64,000 bases of DNA from Halichondria panicea (taxonomy: Eukaryota > Porifera > Demospongiae > Suberitida > Halichondriidae): NCBI RefSeq assembly GCF_963675165.1, contig NC_087383.1, forward strand, positions 2,076,979 through 2,140,978, written 5' to 3'. Of the stretch, positions 34,580-47,266 are shown piece by piece (positions within the stretch are counted from its first letter, which is position 1; each line of letters opens with the position of its first letter). The position numbers and the translations under genes are program-made. A model generated the notes under the pieces. That model was given only the letters and a program-made list of their open reading frames with translations, ran no database searches and was not told the DNA's origin.

Positions 34580-35800
34580 ACAACATTGACCACAATTGAT
34601 CCAACAAAATTAAAATTCCTCACAATTTACCACAACCACAGACAAGTACTATCTATGAATTAGATTATTTTACACCACAACTGTCAAAGATAAAACTCAC
34701 AAATGAACCTAAGTCATTTTGAAACATACCTTGTAACTCCCCCCCCCCCTGTACGAGTTATATGTTTGTGTTAAGCACACTTAACAGTGTACTCTAAAAG
34801 CTACATTTTGATAGTAAAAACTTGGGTATGATGTAAACACTACTGACGTTTTGGCAGGATTAGTGGAACATATATTTATGGTCCATTCCCCCCTTAAGCC
34901 GTGGATATTTTAAACCACCTCGCTATTCTGGCCAAGCTTCACTGTGCCGGATTAACAAGAGTCTACTGTACATGTATTAACGAGTGCTGCAAGCTGCGCT
35001 GTGCTAATGCCTCTCGTCATGTTTCGCTTTCTCTCAAACTATGAGAGTGTTAGAGAGGTGAAGAGGTAATTACATAATGTATTACTGTTGACAGAATTGA
35101 ATTACAAATAGAATAGGAGAGGAGCTGAATGTAAACAGAAGCCTATCTGATGGCTTGATGAATAATCAATCTTCAAAGATAGAGCATGTTATTTATATGA
35201 CCTGTAGCCAAACAGTGGGAGCAAACCTTTGTCAAAGGCACAATCTGTACAGAATAGTAATAGAGAATTTGGATCATGAGGCTTATATTCAGTAGTATTT
35301 GCACAAAGTAGAAAAGACTGGTGTTACATGCATCTATTGTTACCAGACTTGTGTACTCTATTGTTATCTATTCTATAATCATTGTCATGCTTGTGGCTTC
35401 TTACCAGAATCCCAAGAAAAAGTAGATCAGGATCTGGATTATCTCACATGTGGGGATGAGCGTGCATGCGTATTAAATCTACACAAGAATAATGGGTGTC
35501 TGCAAAGAGAACAAATGGCTACTATAGTCTATAGCTAATAACACCTCTTTTCTGGCTCTTAGCTAACAAAAAGCTAGCGCTTTAGTGCAAGGCTAACTTA
35601 TAAGTTGAATAGAAATTTTGTGCGAACAGATGATTCTACGAAAGATTCTGAAGAGACTGCAACAGCCTTCAATGTGGGTCAAACTAGTCATAACTCGAGA
35701 AAGAAGCCTTAGTTTGCTAATCCACGAAACTAAATCCAAGAAAACGTGGCTAGAAGCCATAGAAGCTGTTAGTTTTTGTCGCATTGCAACCGTTGAGCAG
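34580..35800. other. Duplicated spacer (paralog at 41890-43750)
   Basis: This block matches 41890-42840 and 43425-43670 almost base for base; the partner carries the 568-bp insert at 42849-43416. ORFs here are short and differ between copies, so none is called. Confidence 0.5.
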
Positions 35801-35929
35801 TTACAGCTGGAATACACACACACACACACACACAGTCAGCTTTACCGTATCCCTCGTGCGGCTACGCCTCAAGGCATAATTATACAGTATTCACCGAGTG
35901 CAAACATGTACATGCAAAACTCACATCTG

Positions 35930-37443
35930 AGTTGCTGTTAGCCAGTTCCAATTCTCAGCCATGACACCCGGGTCCATGATTTGAGACCTCTCGAGCAGCT
36001 TCTCCTCCAACTCCCTCAGCAGGTCATCCTCTAGACATTGAATGGTCTCACTCTTCTCCTCAACCTGACAGGGGAACATCAATAAGTTGCTGCCAGGTGG
36101 AGAATACTCGACATACAACAGTGACGTGCATGTACACTCAACTACTGAAAATCTGGCAATGAAATTTAATGGTATTCTCCCACTTTGAAATAAAGGTCAG
36201 CTTAAAGTTGGACTGTAGTTAGCAAATAGTAGATCGATTTTGATTAAAGTCCAGTGAATATTCTAACCACTGCACATGTGTATCTCTCACCTCTGTGGGT
36301 GGTGTAGGAACGAGGGAGGCCCTCTGATACTGTCTAGAGGACTGGACTTCTTCTCACTGCCAATCTAGGAGGTATGAAAACAAACTAATGCATTTGGTAA
36401 AATCTACTCTCAAACAACATTGCACATTGACAGGTAAAGGGTTATTAAAGTAAAATATGAAAACATTCCTCCTCTCACCTCCTGCTCATTCAGGAACTTC
36501 ATGAACCTGGTAGGAGTGAAGTGCACTTTGAAGGACTCGTCACATGATCTTGGAGCAAAAGATACGGACGTGGTTGAGGATTTGAGTGATGATAAAGTGA
36601 GAGAGGAGGTTGTGGGGGGAGGGGCCTCAGACCAGGACTGGTGGGACGTAGTGTCACGTGAGAGAAGACTCGGACACATGGTCCTCCGTCTGGACAGCTG
36701 CTGTGAGGAGAATGAGAATTGTAAGGCACTGGAATTGAACTGTGCACAAGCACGAAATACATGCACTATTTTATTCGTACCACATAACTAACTAAAAATG
36801 CTCACCAATAAAACACCACACACCACTTGGTGTACAACATTTTAACGAATCTAAAAGTATACAAATGAACATCTGCTCCTCTGCTCCTCTAGATAACCTG
36901 CCCAACCCTCCACATACACACTGGCTGGATCATGCATAAAGAAAATGGCATCTATTTTCACAGCGTTTGACCATCAAACGTATCAGAGAATAATCTCACA
37001 CCCATATTGCTGATTTGCTTGAAATGCCCACCACTACCTTAGCAATGTACCAGCAAGGGGCTTTTGTTGTGAGCATCAATGGTAGGCCATGGCATTCAGT
37101 TACTATTGATGAGTCACATGAAATGCAGGTACTCTCTGATAAGAAGATCTTAATTGGACTGTTTGTGTCTGAAATGGGAGGCTCACTACAACTTCATATC
37201 AGCTAAAGCCTACAAGGTGTTAGGGCCTTCTGAAAATATGATTTCTTCTACCAACTCGATCAAAACTATATAAGAAACAATTTTACTTTTCCCTAGTGAG
37301 ATCTCAGCTCTCTCAACTCTGGCGACCAATTACTGCTCAAAGACATTTATTCTTAAAGTGATTGAGCTCACCTTTGGTAGCGCTGACTTATCACAGCTGT
37401 TGGTCCAATTCTCCAGAACTCTGAGCTTCCCCTCGAGGTGCAA
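35930..37443 (-). pseudogene. Kinesin-7-like stalk fragment, copy 5
   Basis: Exons at about 37371-37443 (LRVLENWTNSCDKSALPK), 36479-36700 (222 bp; RRRTMCPSLLSRDT, Ser/Thr-rich, then VHFTPTRFMKFLNEQE), about 36290-36368, and about 35930-36064 (coiled coil). RRRTMC is weakly like RRVTWC just after the neck of human CENP-E. Splice sites are good for the two upstream exons. No motor exon and no final coiled-coil exon are present. Confidence 0.5.
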
Positions 37444-37549
37444 CTGCAAGTGACAGAAGATTTAAGTTGAGGTTGAGAAAAGAGTTTCATGCAATAAAGT
37501 TAGAAGACACTGAATAAGCAGATTACCAGATAAAGTACAGCATAATTAT

Positions 37550-37912
37550 GTTCTGGACAGGAAATTGTCCGGGTATAATTGGAACAGATTTTTATAGCGC
37601 ATGCGAAGTGTCCGGGAATAATTAGCATGCAGCTGCATACGAGTGAGCTAAGTTTAATAGAACAGGGTACGACTGAATAGTTGCACTATTATAGCTATCT
37701 AAAACTAGATACTCAAAGCTATCTAACTGCAGCACTCTAAGTATTACTGGCTGGTTATGACTGTAACTCAACTTTTCAAGGTATTGTCCGGACAAATGTA
37801 ATATTAAAGCACAAGAGTGTCCGTTGTATTAGAACAACGAAAATTGGCAGGCAAGAGTGTCAGGGATAATTAGAAGTTTCTGAGGCGATAAATTAGAAGA
37901 TATACGGTACCT
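37550..37912. mobile_element. Relative of the CCGTATATC MITE, damaged left end
   Basis: It matches the inverted 60852-61236 element over most of its length (AATTGTCCGGGTATAATTGG, GTCCGTTGTATTAGAACAAC) and ends ATAAATTAGAAGATATACGG followed by TA. The outer end near 37550 is lost. Confidence 0.6.
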
Positions 37913-37919
37913 CAGAAAC

Positions 37920-38900
37920 AGACATGCAAGTTCGTTGTCTAAGGACATAATTATTGCAGTGCTTATAACTATGGCTAATACAAGGGTGCTCAGTTAAAGT
38001 CGACCATACATACTTGATCCATATTATACATGTACCCTGGGAGCAGTACAATAAGTCAAGAGCTCATAGTAAAAAAGAGAGAGTATCGAACGCATCGCTA
38101 TCTTGCATCAGATATATTCGGAAAGTAACGTGACACCCTGTCTGAAACACGTCATCAATTAAATTGATCAGTTACAAAGCAGGAAGTTACGCTACTTTCC
38201 AAATACATCTTATGCTACGTTGGATACTCTCTCTCTCTTATTATGGGACTCTTGTTATTAGCGGCCTCTCAAAAAATTGGCTAAGAATAATTACATGTAC
38301 ACAGCTGTAGGTACACACTTGCCCAACCCACTCACCAGAGAGGACACCTTCGAGGTTAGGTAAATTTATGACCTCTAAAAGTAGCGACAGCTGCGTTGAC
38401 AATTAATTTTTAATGCCGCGTCCTAAATGGAGGTAAATGTAGGCACACCCTAGTAAAGTAGTAAAGATTCTAACTCACTGGAAAATACGTTTTTAAGTGG
38501 CTATAGAAATCGAGGCAAGTAGACTGAGTAGAGTTACATGTACCTCCAATTAGATGAGACCCTCTAAATAATGGACACCAGGTCTTCAACATGATTTCAA
38601 CCTCCAAAAGAAGCGATCTCTGGCTTCAATAAGTTTTAAAAAGTGTTGCTTTAATTAAAGGTCTTACGGTAATCACATTTCTTACTTGAATACGTCGGGT
38701 TCATTACTGACAGGCAGCATTCTCAGCCTCAAACTGTGCAAAGGAACAGAAAACATGATCCACGACGTACCTTACAAGGTAACATAAACCAAGAGATGAA
38801 CCAGACAATCATCTATGGCTAATAAATTGACTCACCATCTTTCCATTGGGAGAATGCTGTAATACTTTAGCAATGGAGCCAGGTTTTGTCTCTAGCTCTA
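37920..38900. other. Spacer with degenerate repeat and kinesin pieces
   Basis: It holds a truncated relative of the element at 47267-47567 (about 38350-38675, ending GGTCTTACGG), a stub of kinesin motor exon B near 38335-38352, and a small exon-like block near 38705-38745 (FEAENAALS-like), repeated at about 47600-47640 and 50515-50560. No complete gene. Confidence 0.4.
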
Positions 38901-38954
38901 GCTAGCTCTGTGGGTGAAAACAATATGTCTTTGGTGGGTGTGGTGGTGAATGTA

Positions 38955-39005
38955 AAAAGTGGGTGTATCTCAGTCTTAGATATCTGAGATACACCCACTT
39001 TTTTT
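38955..39005. promoter_or_regulatory. Hairpin upstream of NLR3 (also at NLR4, NLR5)
   Basis: GTGGGTGTATCTCAG and CTGAGATACACCCAC form a perfect 15-bp stem around a 10-base loop, extended by flanking A and T runs. Near-identical hairpins lie at about 47835-47883 and 62432-62482, each about 90-140 bp before the NLR ATG. NLR1 and NLR2 lack it. It may be a tiny fold-back element or a regulatory structure. Confidence 0.6.
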
Positions 39006-39094
39006 GCAAGTCATGCAAAAACAACAACACTCAATAATATATTTCAGAGAAATCTAGAGCTAGCTAGCTGCAAGGCACAGATTTATTTACTGGA

Positions 39095-40045
39095 ATGGCC
39101 ACTAAAGAGCAGAACCAAGGTATAAAGACTGTCATGTTTCCTATAAAGGATAAACCCAATGATTGCTAAAGCATAAAACCCTCATTGGTGATTGCTAACC
39201 TTGTGTGCTTGCTATCTATTTTCAGAGCTCACAATTGACGATCTGAAGACAGAAATGAAACTGACTGATGAGCAGCTCAATACAGTAATAAAGGAACCAG
39301 ATCTACCCGAGTTAGCAGCATGTTTCGACAATGTTCACAAAGGCTATCTTGAAAAATTGGAGCTCTCACCTGGAGAGCAAACTGACGTGAGGACTAGAGC
39401 ATATGTAGATGGCACTCTGGCAGGAATGTTGCTGTCTACTTAATTGCTATTGTTACACATACAATTCTCTATTAACTATCACCAGGAATGGTACTCACCT
39501 ATTGTTTTGTTTCCCCAGACTCCACCACCTCGTGTCCTCCCTCCCGAGAGAGGGTCCTGCTGAACCACAAGCTGTCCTCGTACAGGGACTACCTACAAAG
39601 TCGCTACAGAATGCAAGTATCCACATCAGCCACACAATGGCCTCCCGTCCCAACAAAGACAATTTTCAAACTAGCCATGATTCAGAAGGAGGAAATACAG
39701 AGAGGAAGAATCGACGATGAATTTGTTAGGCTAACAATTACGGGGAAAATTGACGATATTTTACTTCAAAAAACTCCGGTTAACTTAACTAACATTTTCC
39801 CTGAGATTGAGGATACACGAAACTTTGTGTTGATTGAAGGAGCTCCCGGCTCTGGCAAGAGCACCCTTGCTCTACACATCTGTCAGGAGTGGGCAAAGGG
39901 GAAACTGTTCCAACAGTTCGATATTGCAATCCTGGTGAGACTGAGAGATCCCCTCGTTAGAGAAGCAAAAACAATAGAAGATCTTCTCCCTTGTAGGAAT
40001 TCAACACTGGCATGCCAAATAGGGGCAACAATTATAATTAATTGA
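39095..40045 (+). pseudogene. NLR3 remnant: broken Death-like exon and truncated NACHT
   Basis: Exon 1 (39095-39119) and exon 2 (from 39226) match NLR5, but after GTLAGMLL the sequence jumps into intron 2, removing the second half of the Death-like domain and the donor; a stop follows at 39441-39443. The NACHT exon (from about 39520) is open through the Walker A motif GAPGSGKS and VRLRDPLVREAK, then diverges after LPCRNSTLACQIG and stops at 40045. Walker B and all LRRs are gone. It still lies tail to tail with an IQGAP fragment. Confidence 0.85.
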
Positions 40046-40424
40046 TTGATTATTAATTGAGATTGATTGTTATTCATACAGTTTTGACAATTGATTTTAA
40101 TTCTGCCATAATGCATTCAATGACAATTTAAATGCATAGAGAAAAGTAGTGAAGTATTATATACTAGTATATATAATTATGTTAGACACTATAAAAACAA
40201 ATGTTGTTAATTAATTACAACTTGTTAATAGCACAGCAATAACAAGGGCTTTTCCTTGGTAACAATAACAGACACACAGACACACGCACACGCACACAGT
40301 CAGCTTTACCGTAGCCCTCGTGCGGCTACGCCTCGAGGCATAACAAGGGCTTCTCCTGGTAATAATGATAAATGCTCACATGCACAGTAAATTGTCAATG
40401 AACACAAAGCAATTTGCTAGTGAA

Positions 40425-41276
40425 AATCCAATTTAACGCTCTGATGCCTTTTGTTCATATAATTATGAGGAAGATGAGCAAATTAACGTTCACTTTAGCC
40501 CTCCCAAACATCTTCTAAACATCTTCATGATTGCCAGGCCCTCGTATTGCAGCTGAAGGAGGTCCTGTGTGGGGAGAAGAGAGGGCAGTGAAACACTTCA
40601 ACTGGTATAAGACAAAGAATGCATGTATTCTACATAACACAAAATCATATTAGTACTCCCTTTATTGCTCCCCTCACCTGGAAGATCAGCTCCACCTTCT
40701 CTATCTGCCTGCCCAGGAAACGACCAGACACCTCAAACTTGCTCACATCCACTGACGTCATCTTAAACACAACATTTCTGAACCTGGGGGAGTGTTAACA
40801 TAGCGCTCAACGTTACACATAGAGGCATAAAATAAGTCAATAGCCTCACACTGAAATAGATTAGTAGTAGAATCTGGACAAAGTACGTACAAGAGCAATA
40901 ATATTAAGAGCAGATGTCAATGATTATCATGTTGTTTGATCATAGTAGAGGGATTCCCAGAATAGTACATCAATGACAAGAGACATACGAAGCTCTTAAC
41001 ATCAATACCGTGACACACCAATGTACGCAGGAATTGAAAGCATAATTATATTCTATTTAGTATATAGACAGCCCGTATTAAAGATCTAAGCACACAACAC
41101 AAGTATGTTAGTATCTGCTATGCACTCTCCAGTACGTAGGTGGAGACTTACAGAATGGGTGGGGCATATCTCCATGGACACTGATGCAGATGATTTGTTT
41201 GATCACGTCAGAGTACGCGTCAATACCCAGCTATCTGTCCGGGGGGTCCACTGTCGATGCCCACAGGAAGAACCCT
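40425..41276 (-). pseudogene. IQGAP C-terminal fragment, copy 4 (full penultimate exon)
   Basis: The exon at 40678-40783 is 106 bp and fully open: FRNVVFKMTS, then FEVSGRFLGRQIEKVELIFQ, aligning over its whole length with the IQGAP1 RasGAP C-terminal domain. The four other copies lack 43 bp of it. The last exon (up to 40564) has an 11-bp duplication near KMF that shifts the frame, and the GRD exon (41152-41276) has the long C-run. This copy lacks the fold-back element in the intron, so it represents the older state. Confidence 0.8.
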
Positions 41277-42848
41277 CTGTGGGGGGTACAGTGAGAGTCA
41301 TATTATGATTCAGTTCCGGGAATAAATGTCATAGAAAGTCACTAATTGACTCACATTTTTTCCAGCCGAGGCAAATGGAGCACAGCTATAGGTTACGTCT
41401 CTGTGGGGCATGTAAAAATTGATTGACTTAAATTGAGTATCAGGTTTTAAGCAACTAATAAGGATTATCACTTATTGAGCGCACAATTCCCCGCCCACAC
41501 ACACCTGGTCAGTAGACAGCTGATTGCCTATCCACAACATTGAAGGATTTTATCGCAGCTATGTACTTCATTGTACAGCTGCAAGGGGAGTGACGTGTGA
41601 TACAGTGTGATTCAATGAAAGTCAGTACAACACAGTTAGTGTATGTTCACCAAAGAGGTACATGAGATTGTTCTGACAAATCATTCTTGTACTCTCTAAT
41701 ACACTAACAGGGTTTCATCTAGGATAACAAGTTGGGGGGGGGGATTTGGGAGTGCGTAAGCGCGTCACAAAATGTTTGGCTATATGCCCACTTTTGTTTA
41801 AATGATTACATCATGCTTAACTTAATGCTAATGTGATGACATGTAGTACTAATGTGATGATGTCATTAGTTATTAGATTCGCTAAATAGGTACTTTACTG
41901 GATACCCAATTGAAACAAAATTAAAATTCCTCACAATTTACCACAACCACAGACAAGTACTATCTATGAATTAGATTATTTTTACACCACAACTGTCAAA
42001 GATAAAAATCACAAATGTACATGTACCTAAGTCATTTTGAAACATACCTTGTAACTCCCCCCCCCCCTGTACGAGTTATATGTTTGTGTTAAGCACACTT
42101 AACAGTGTACTCTAAAAGCTACATTTTGATAGTACAAACTTGGGTATGATGTAAACACTACTGACGTTTTGGCAGGATTAGTGGAACATATATTTATGGT
42201 CCATTCCCCCCTTAAGCCGTGGCTATTTTAAACCACTTCGCTATTCTGGCCAAGCTTCACTGTGCCAGATTAACAAGAGTCTACTGTACATGTATTAACG
42301 AGTGCTGCAAGCTGCGCTGTGCTAATGCCTCTCGTCATGTTTCGCTTTCTCTCAAACTATGAGAGTGTTAGAGAGGTGAAGAGGTAATTACATAATGTAT
42401 TACTGTTGACAGAATTGAATTACAAATAGAATAGGAGAGGAGCTGAATGTAAACAGAAGCCTATCTGATGGCTTGATGAATAATCAATCTTCAAAGATAG
42501 AAGTAACTGTTATTTATATGGCCTGTAGCCAAACAGTGGGAGCAAACCTTTGTCAAAGGCACAATCTGTACAGAATAGTAATAGAGAATTTGGATTATGA
42601 GGCTTATTTAAACACAACAGCAATATTTGAGAAAAGACTGTTGTTACATGCATCCAGACTTGTGTACTCTATTGTTATCTATTCTATAATCATTGTTGTG
42701 CTTGTGGCTTCTTACCACTAGAATCCCAAGAAAAAGTAGATCAGGATCTGGATTATCTCACACGTGGGGATGAGCATGCATGCGCATTAAATCTACACAA
42801 GAATAATGGGTGTCTGCAAAGAGAACAAATGGCTACTATAGTTTATAG

Positions 42849-43416
42849 CATAGATAGAGCAAAGAGGGATTGGCAACAAAATCGACCTCGAATAACTATC
42901 TGTGTTGCCCCGGCGTTGCTGTCTACTTCAACGTAGGAAGACAGCCTCGAGTAAAGCACAGGCTGGGAATGGTTGAGGAAACAAGTGATTGTCTTACTGT
43001 CAGTATAACAATTCTGCTGCTGATTTTAGACTTCATTTCCATGCTTGAGGCTATATGTGATCCAGGACACTATTTAGTTAGACAATCTTAGCTATACTTA
43101 TTATAAGTGCTATTGGTACATAGCCATAAAAAAACGGTGAAAAGAGGTGAAAAAGCGCTATGTACCGCTAGCTCTTTCTCAACAATCTATAAAAAATTTT
43201 GGGAAGTTCCACATAATACACATCATCAAGAAGTATGCATGGAAATGAAGTTTTGGGGGGTCTTAGAAAGCTCTGTGTAAGGCCTCAAACATAAAAAAAG
43301 TGTTTCGCGGCGTTACGGTGGGGGACAACACGGATCGTTTCAGGATTAAGCCACACCCCCTGCACAAAAGTCTACGTTTTAACTTCCGTTGCCAATCCCT
43401 CTCTTCTATATCTATG
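42849..43416. mobile_element. Inverted-repeat element, CATAGATAGAG ends (568 bp)
   Basis: The left end CATAGATAGAGCAAAGAGGG...TTGGCAAC is matched by inverted GTTGCCAA...CCCTCTCTTCTATATCTATG. TTTATAG (or GTTTATAG) is duplicated at both sides. The paralog at about 35533 has no insert. A 7-8 bp duplication suggests a hAT-type element. The internal ORF is unremarkable. Confidence 0.8.
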
Positions 43417-43817
43417 TTTATAGCTAATAACACCTCTTTTCTGGCTCTTAGCTAACAAAAAGCTAGCACTTTAGTGCAAGGCTAACTTATAAGTTGAATA
43501 GAAATTTTGTGCGAACAGATGATTCTACGAAAGATTCTGAAGAGACTGCAACAGCCTTCAATGTGGGTCAAACTAGTCATAACTCGAGAAAGAAGCCTTA
43601 GTTTGCTAATCCATGAAACAAAATCCAAGAAAACGTGGCTAGAAGCCTGTTAGTTTTCGTCGCATTGCAACCGTTGAGCAGTTACAGCTGGAATACACAC
43701 ACACACACACACACACACACAGTCAGCTTTACCATATCCCTCGTGCGGCTACGCCTCAAGGCATAATTATACAGTATTCACCGAGTGCAAACATGTACAT
43801 GCAAAACTCACATCTGA

Positions 43818-45330
43818 GTTGCTTAGCCAGTTCCAATTCTCGGCCATGACACCCAGGTCCATGATTTGAGACCTCTCGAGCAGCTTCTCCTCCAGCTCCC
43901 TCAGCAGGTCATCCTCTAGACATCGAATGGTCTCACTCTTCTCCTCAACCTGACAAGGGAACATCAATAAGTTGCTGCCAGGTGGAGAATACTCGACATA
44001 CAATAGTGACGTGCATGTACAGTCAACTACTGAAAATCTGGCAATGAAATTTAACGGTATTCTCCCACTTTGAAATAAAGGCCAGCTTAAAGTTCGACTG
44101 TAGTTAGCAAATAGTAGATCGATTTTGATTAAAGGCCAGTGAATATTCTAACCACTGCACATGTGTATCTCTTACCTCTGTGGGTGGTGTAGGAACGACG
44201 GAGGCCCTCTGATACTGTCTAGAGGACTGGACTTCTTCTCACTGCCAATCTAGGAGGTATGAAAACATAATATGCATTTGGTAAAGATCTGCTCCCAAAC
44301 AACATTGCAATTGATCCACATTTACAGGTAAAGGGTCCTTAAAGTAAAATATGAAATTTGAGCACAAACATTCCTCCTCTCACCTCCTGCTCATTCAGGA
44401 ACTTCATGAACCTGGTAGGAGTGAAGTGCACTTTGAAGGACTCGTCACATGATCTTGGAGCAAAAGATACGGACTTGGTTGAGGATTTGAGTGGGGCTAA
44501 AGTGAGAGAGGAGGTTGTAGGGGGAGGGGCCTCAGACCAGGGCTGGTGGGACGTAGTGTCACGTGAGAGAAGACTCGGACACATGGTCCTCCGTCTGGAC
44601 AGCTGCTGTGAGGAGAATGAGAATTGTAAGGCACTGGAATTGAACTGTGCACAAGCACGAAATACATGCACTATTTTATTCGTACCACATAACTAACTAA
44701 AAATGCTCACCAATAAAACACCACACACCACTTGGTGTACAACATTTTAACGAATCTAAAAGTATACAAATGAACTTCTGCTCCTCTAGACAACCTGCCC
44801 AACCCTCCACATACACACTGGCTGGATCATGCATAAAGAAAATGGCATCTATTTTCACAGCGTTTGACCATCAAACGTATCAGAGAGAATAATCTCACGC
44901 CCATATTGCTGATTTGCTTGAAATGCCCACCACCATCTTATCAATGTACCAGCAAGGGGCTTTTGTTGTGAGCATCAATGGTAGGCCATGGCATTCAGTT
45001 GCTATTGATGAGTCACATGAAATGCAGGTACTCTCTGATAAGAACATTTTGTGCAATCAGATCTTAATTAGAAATGGGAGGCTCACTATCAAAGCCTATA
45101 AGGTGTTAGGTATTCTGAAAATAATTTTCTTCTACCAACTAGATCAAAACTATAAAGGAAACAATTTTACTTTTCCCTATAGTGAGATCTCAGCTCTCTC
45201 AACTCTGGCGACCAATACTGCTCAAAGACATTTATTCTTAAAGTGATTGAGCTCACCTTTGGTAGCGCTGACTTATCACAGCTGTTGGTCCAATTCTCCA
45301 GAACTCTGAGCTTCCCCTCGAGGTGCAACT
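43818..45330 (-). pseudogene. Kinesin-7-like stalk exons, copy 6
   Basis: Exons at about 45258-45330 (LRVLENWTNSCDKSALPK), 44384-44605 (222 bp; RRRTMCPSLL, Ser/Thr-rich, VHFTPTRFMKFLNEQE), about 44176-44252, and about 43818-43950 (VEEKSETIRCLEDDLLREL). They follow kinesin motor exons in the same direction, which ties this exon set to a kinesin gene. They are open with reasonable splice sites, but downstream exons are absent and the next block is an IQGAP end. Confidence 0.5.
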
Positions 45331-45584
45331 GCAAGTGACAGAAGAGAAAATAGCTCCAATAATATTATACAATAATTAGTAGTATAGACACTGAAAGAGC
45401 AGATTACCAGGGACATAATTATTGCAGTGCTTATAATTATAGCTGCTCAAAGTGGTCATAAAGCTTCAACAGAACAACCAACCTGTATATTAAAATACAT
45501 GCATGTACCCTGGGAGCAGTGCAGACATCAATCAGTCAACAATTTATTCACAGCTGTAGGCACACACTTGCCCAACCCACTAAC

Positions 45585-45652
45585 CAGAGAGGACACCATG
45601 ATAGTGCCATCACTGAGTTCCTCATCTCTAACCCTGCTTTCAATGGTCAGCT
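45585..45652 (-). pseudogene. Duplicated piece of kinesin motor exon B
   Basis: It reads KLTIESRVRDEELSDGTIMV before a weakened donor (GTTAGT). It is a partial copy of the exon at 46588-46712, missing the switch I part. Confidence 0.65.
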
Positions 45653-46403
45653 TGTAAATCGAGGTATGGGAAAAACGCTCCAATGTAAACACTGAAAGAG
45701 TAGTACTTCAGAAACAGACATGCAGGTTGGTGTCCTATATTGCAGTGCTTGTAATTATAGCTAGTACAAGGGTGTTCAGTCATGCAAAGTAGACTACCTT
45801 ACCATAACAACCAATCGTGATCCATTAATCTAAACATCTTCATACATACAAAATTCAGTCCATAATAAAAGAGAGAGAGTATCGAGCGTATATCGTTACC
45901 TTGCATCAGATGTATTCGGAGTGTAACATTACACCCTGTCTGAACAACTTATGGCATAAAATGTTTCTGCCTCGAGGTAAGTAGCGGCTTTGGGCACTTG
46001 GATTGTTTGGTTAGAAAGCAGGAAGTTACGTCACTTTCCGAATACATTTGACGCAACGTAATGCTACATTGGATACTCCCTCTCTTTTATTATGAATCGA
46101 CTCTTGCTATTAGCGGCCTCTCAAAATTGGTAAGAAACTTAATTAAGCAACTGTAATCACATGACATACGTACATGTACCAACACCATTTTATGAAGGAG
46201 AGAGTATAATTATACAAAGCAGCACATTTAGCGTGGGATTAATATAAGGACTGTACATTTCCATGCAGTGCATACTGTACAATGTAACTATAGTAACTCA
46301 CACGGTTCACTCTGATAACTTAATCTGATATGATCTTCATCAAAAAAGCAACGGGTATCAGCTTGTCCCAAGACTGCTCACCCGTGGCACCTGTTGCACT
46401 TAC

Positions 46404-47012
46404 ATGCTCTGACCCAGCCAGGTCAACCAGGCTCTGAACACAGAGAAGGAGGTAAAATCATCATAATAACAATAACTTATATGTACATTTACACATACAT
46501 AGTCTGTACGTGTAGATCAAATTAAAGCAAAATAGTCGACCTAGTGTGTTCACAGCTGTAGGCACACACTTGCCCAACCCCACTCACCAGAGAGGACACC
46601 CTGATAGTAGTGCCATCACTGAGTTCCTTATCTCTAACCCTGCTTTCAATGGTCAGTTTGAATATTGTGTGTGATCTGGAGTTGTGCTCGGTAGATCCAA
46701 ATGTCCGGTTCTCTGAGCAGAAGAGATTATACACATTACCAGCACATCAGGTGCACAGGCAGCATGCATGTACATGTACACACAAGGCTAAGTCTGAGAG
46801 CTCACACTAGGGCAGACCAACAGTGGCTGTAATAAAGAGGTGACATGCTAACACAGGTTGCATGAAACCAACCCTATGGAGACTGGGCCATTAACCTGGC
46901 TACAGGGTGATCACATTAGACAGACAGGTTCACAAAGGTGCACAAGTGATAGTGACTTACTCTCCCCGATCTCAATGAGACTAGTAAATATCTTGGGGAG
47001 GGAAATCGGCTC
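46404..47012 (-). CDS. Kinesin-7 / CENP-E-like motor fragment (three exons)
   Basis: Exons at 46961-47012, 46588-46712 and 46404-46433 have consistent phases. Joined, they give IFTSLIEIGEKNRTFGST, then HNSRSHTIFKLTIESR, then VSSLSLVDLAGSEH. These are switch I (SRSHTIF) and switch II (DLAGSE) of a kinesin motor; GEKNR and IESR are closest to the kinesin-7/CENP-E family (GEKSR...ILESR in human CENP-E). Kinesin-7 moves chromosomes along spindle microtubules. Switch I is about three residues shorter than usual. The P-loop exons upstream and the motor end were not found, so this may be a remnant. Confidence 0.75.
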
Positions 47013-47266
47013 CTCAGACAACCCAACCAACTTATGAGTTAGCCTAGCTTGCACTAATTTAAAGCCCTATTGATTATTAGTCATAAAAGTGCAACAAAAG
47101 CTGTGCTGCCTAGCAGCAGCCATTGACCGCTTTGGAGATATATAATTATGGCAGGAAATGCAACTTCTGTTTCCTATAATTATTGGACCAAAGCTAATTC
47201 TTCAGAGGTGCACACTTAATACACGGCAATTGGAGAGTGCCAAAACTCAACTCTGCAGTTCTGGTA

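Noticed and set aside
42870-43091. 73-codon plus-strand ORF with a hydrophobic stretch
   Set aside because: It lies wholly inside the 568-bp inverted-repeat element, has no homology I recognise and is absent from the paralog.
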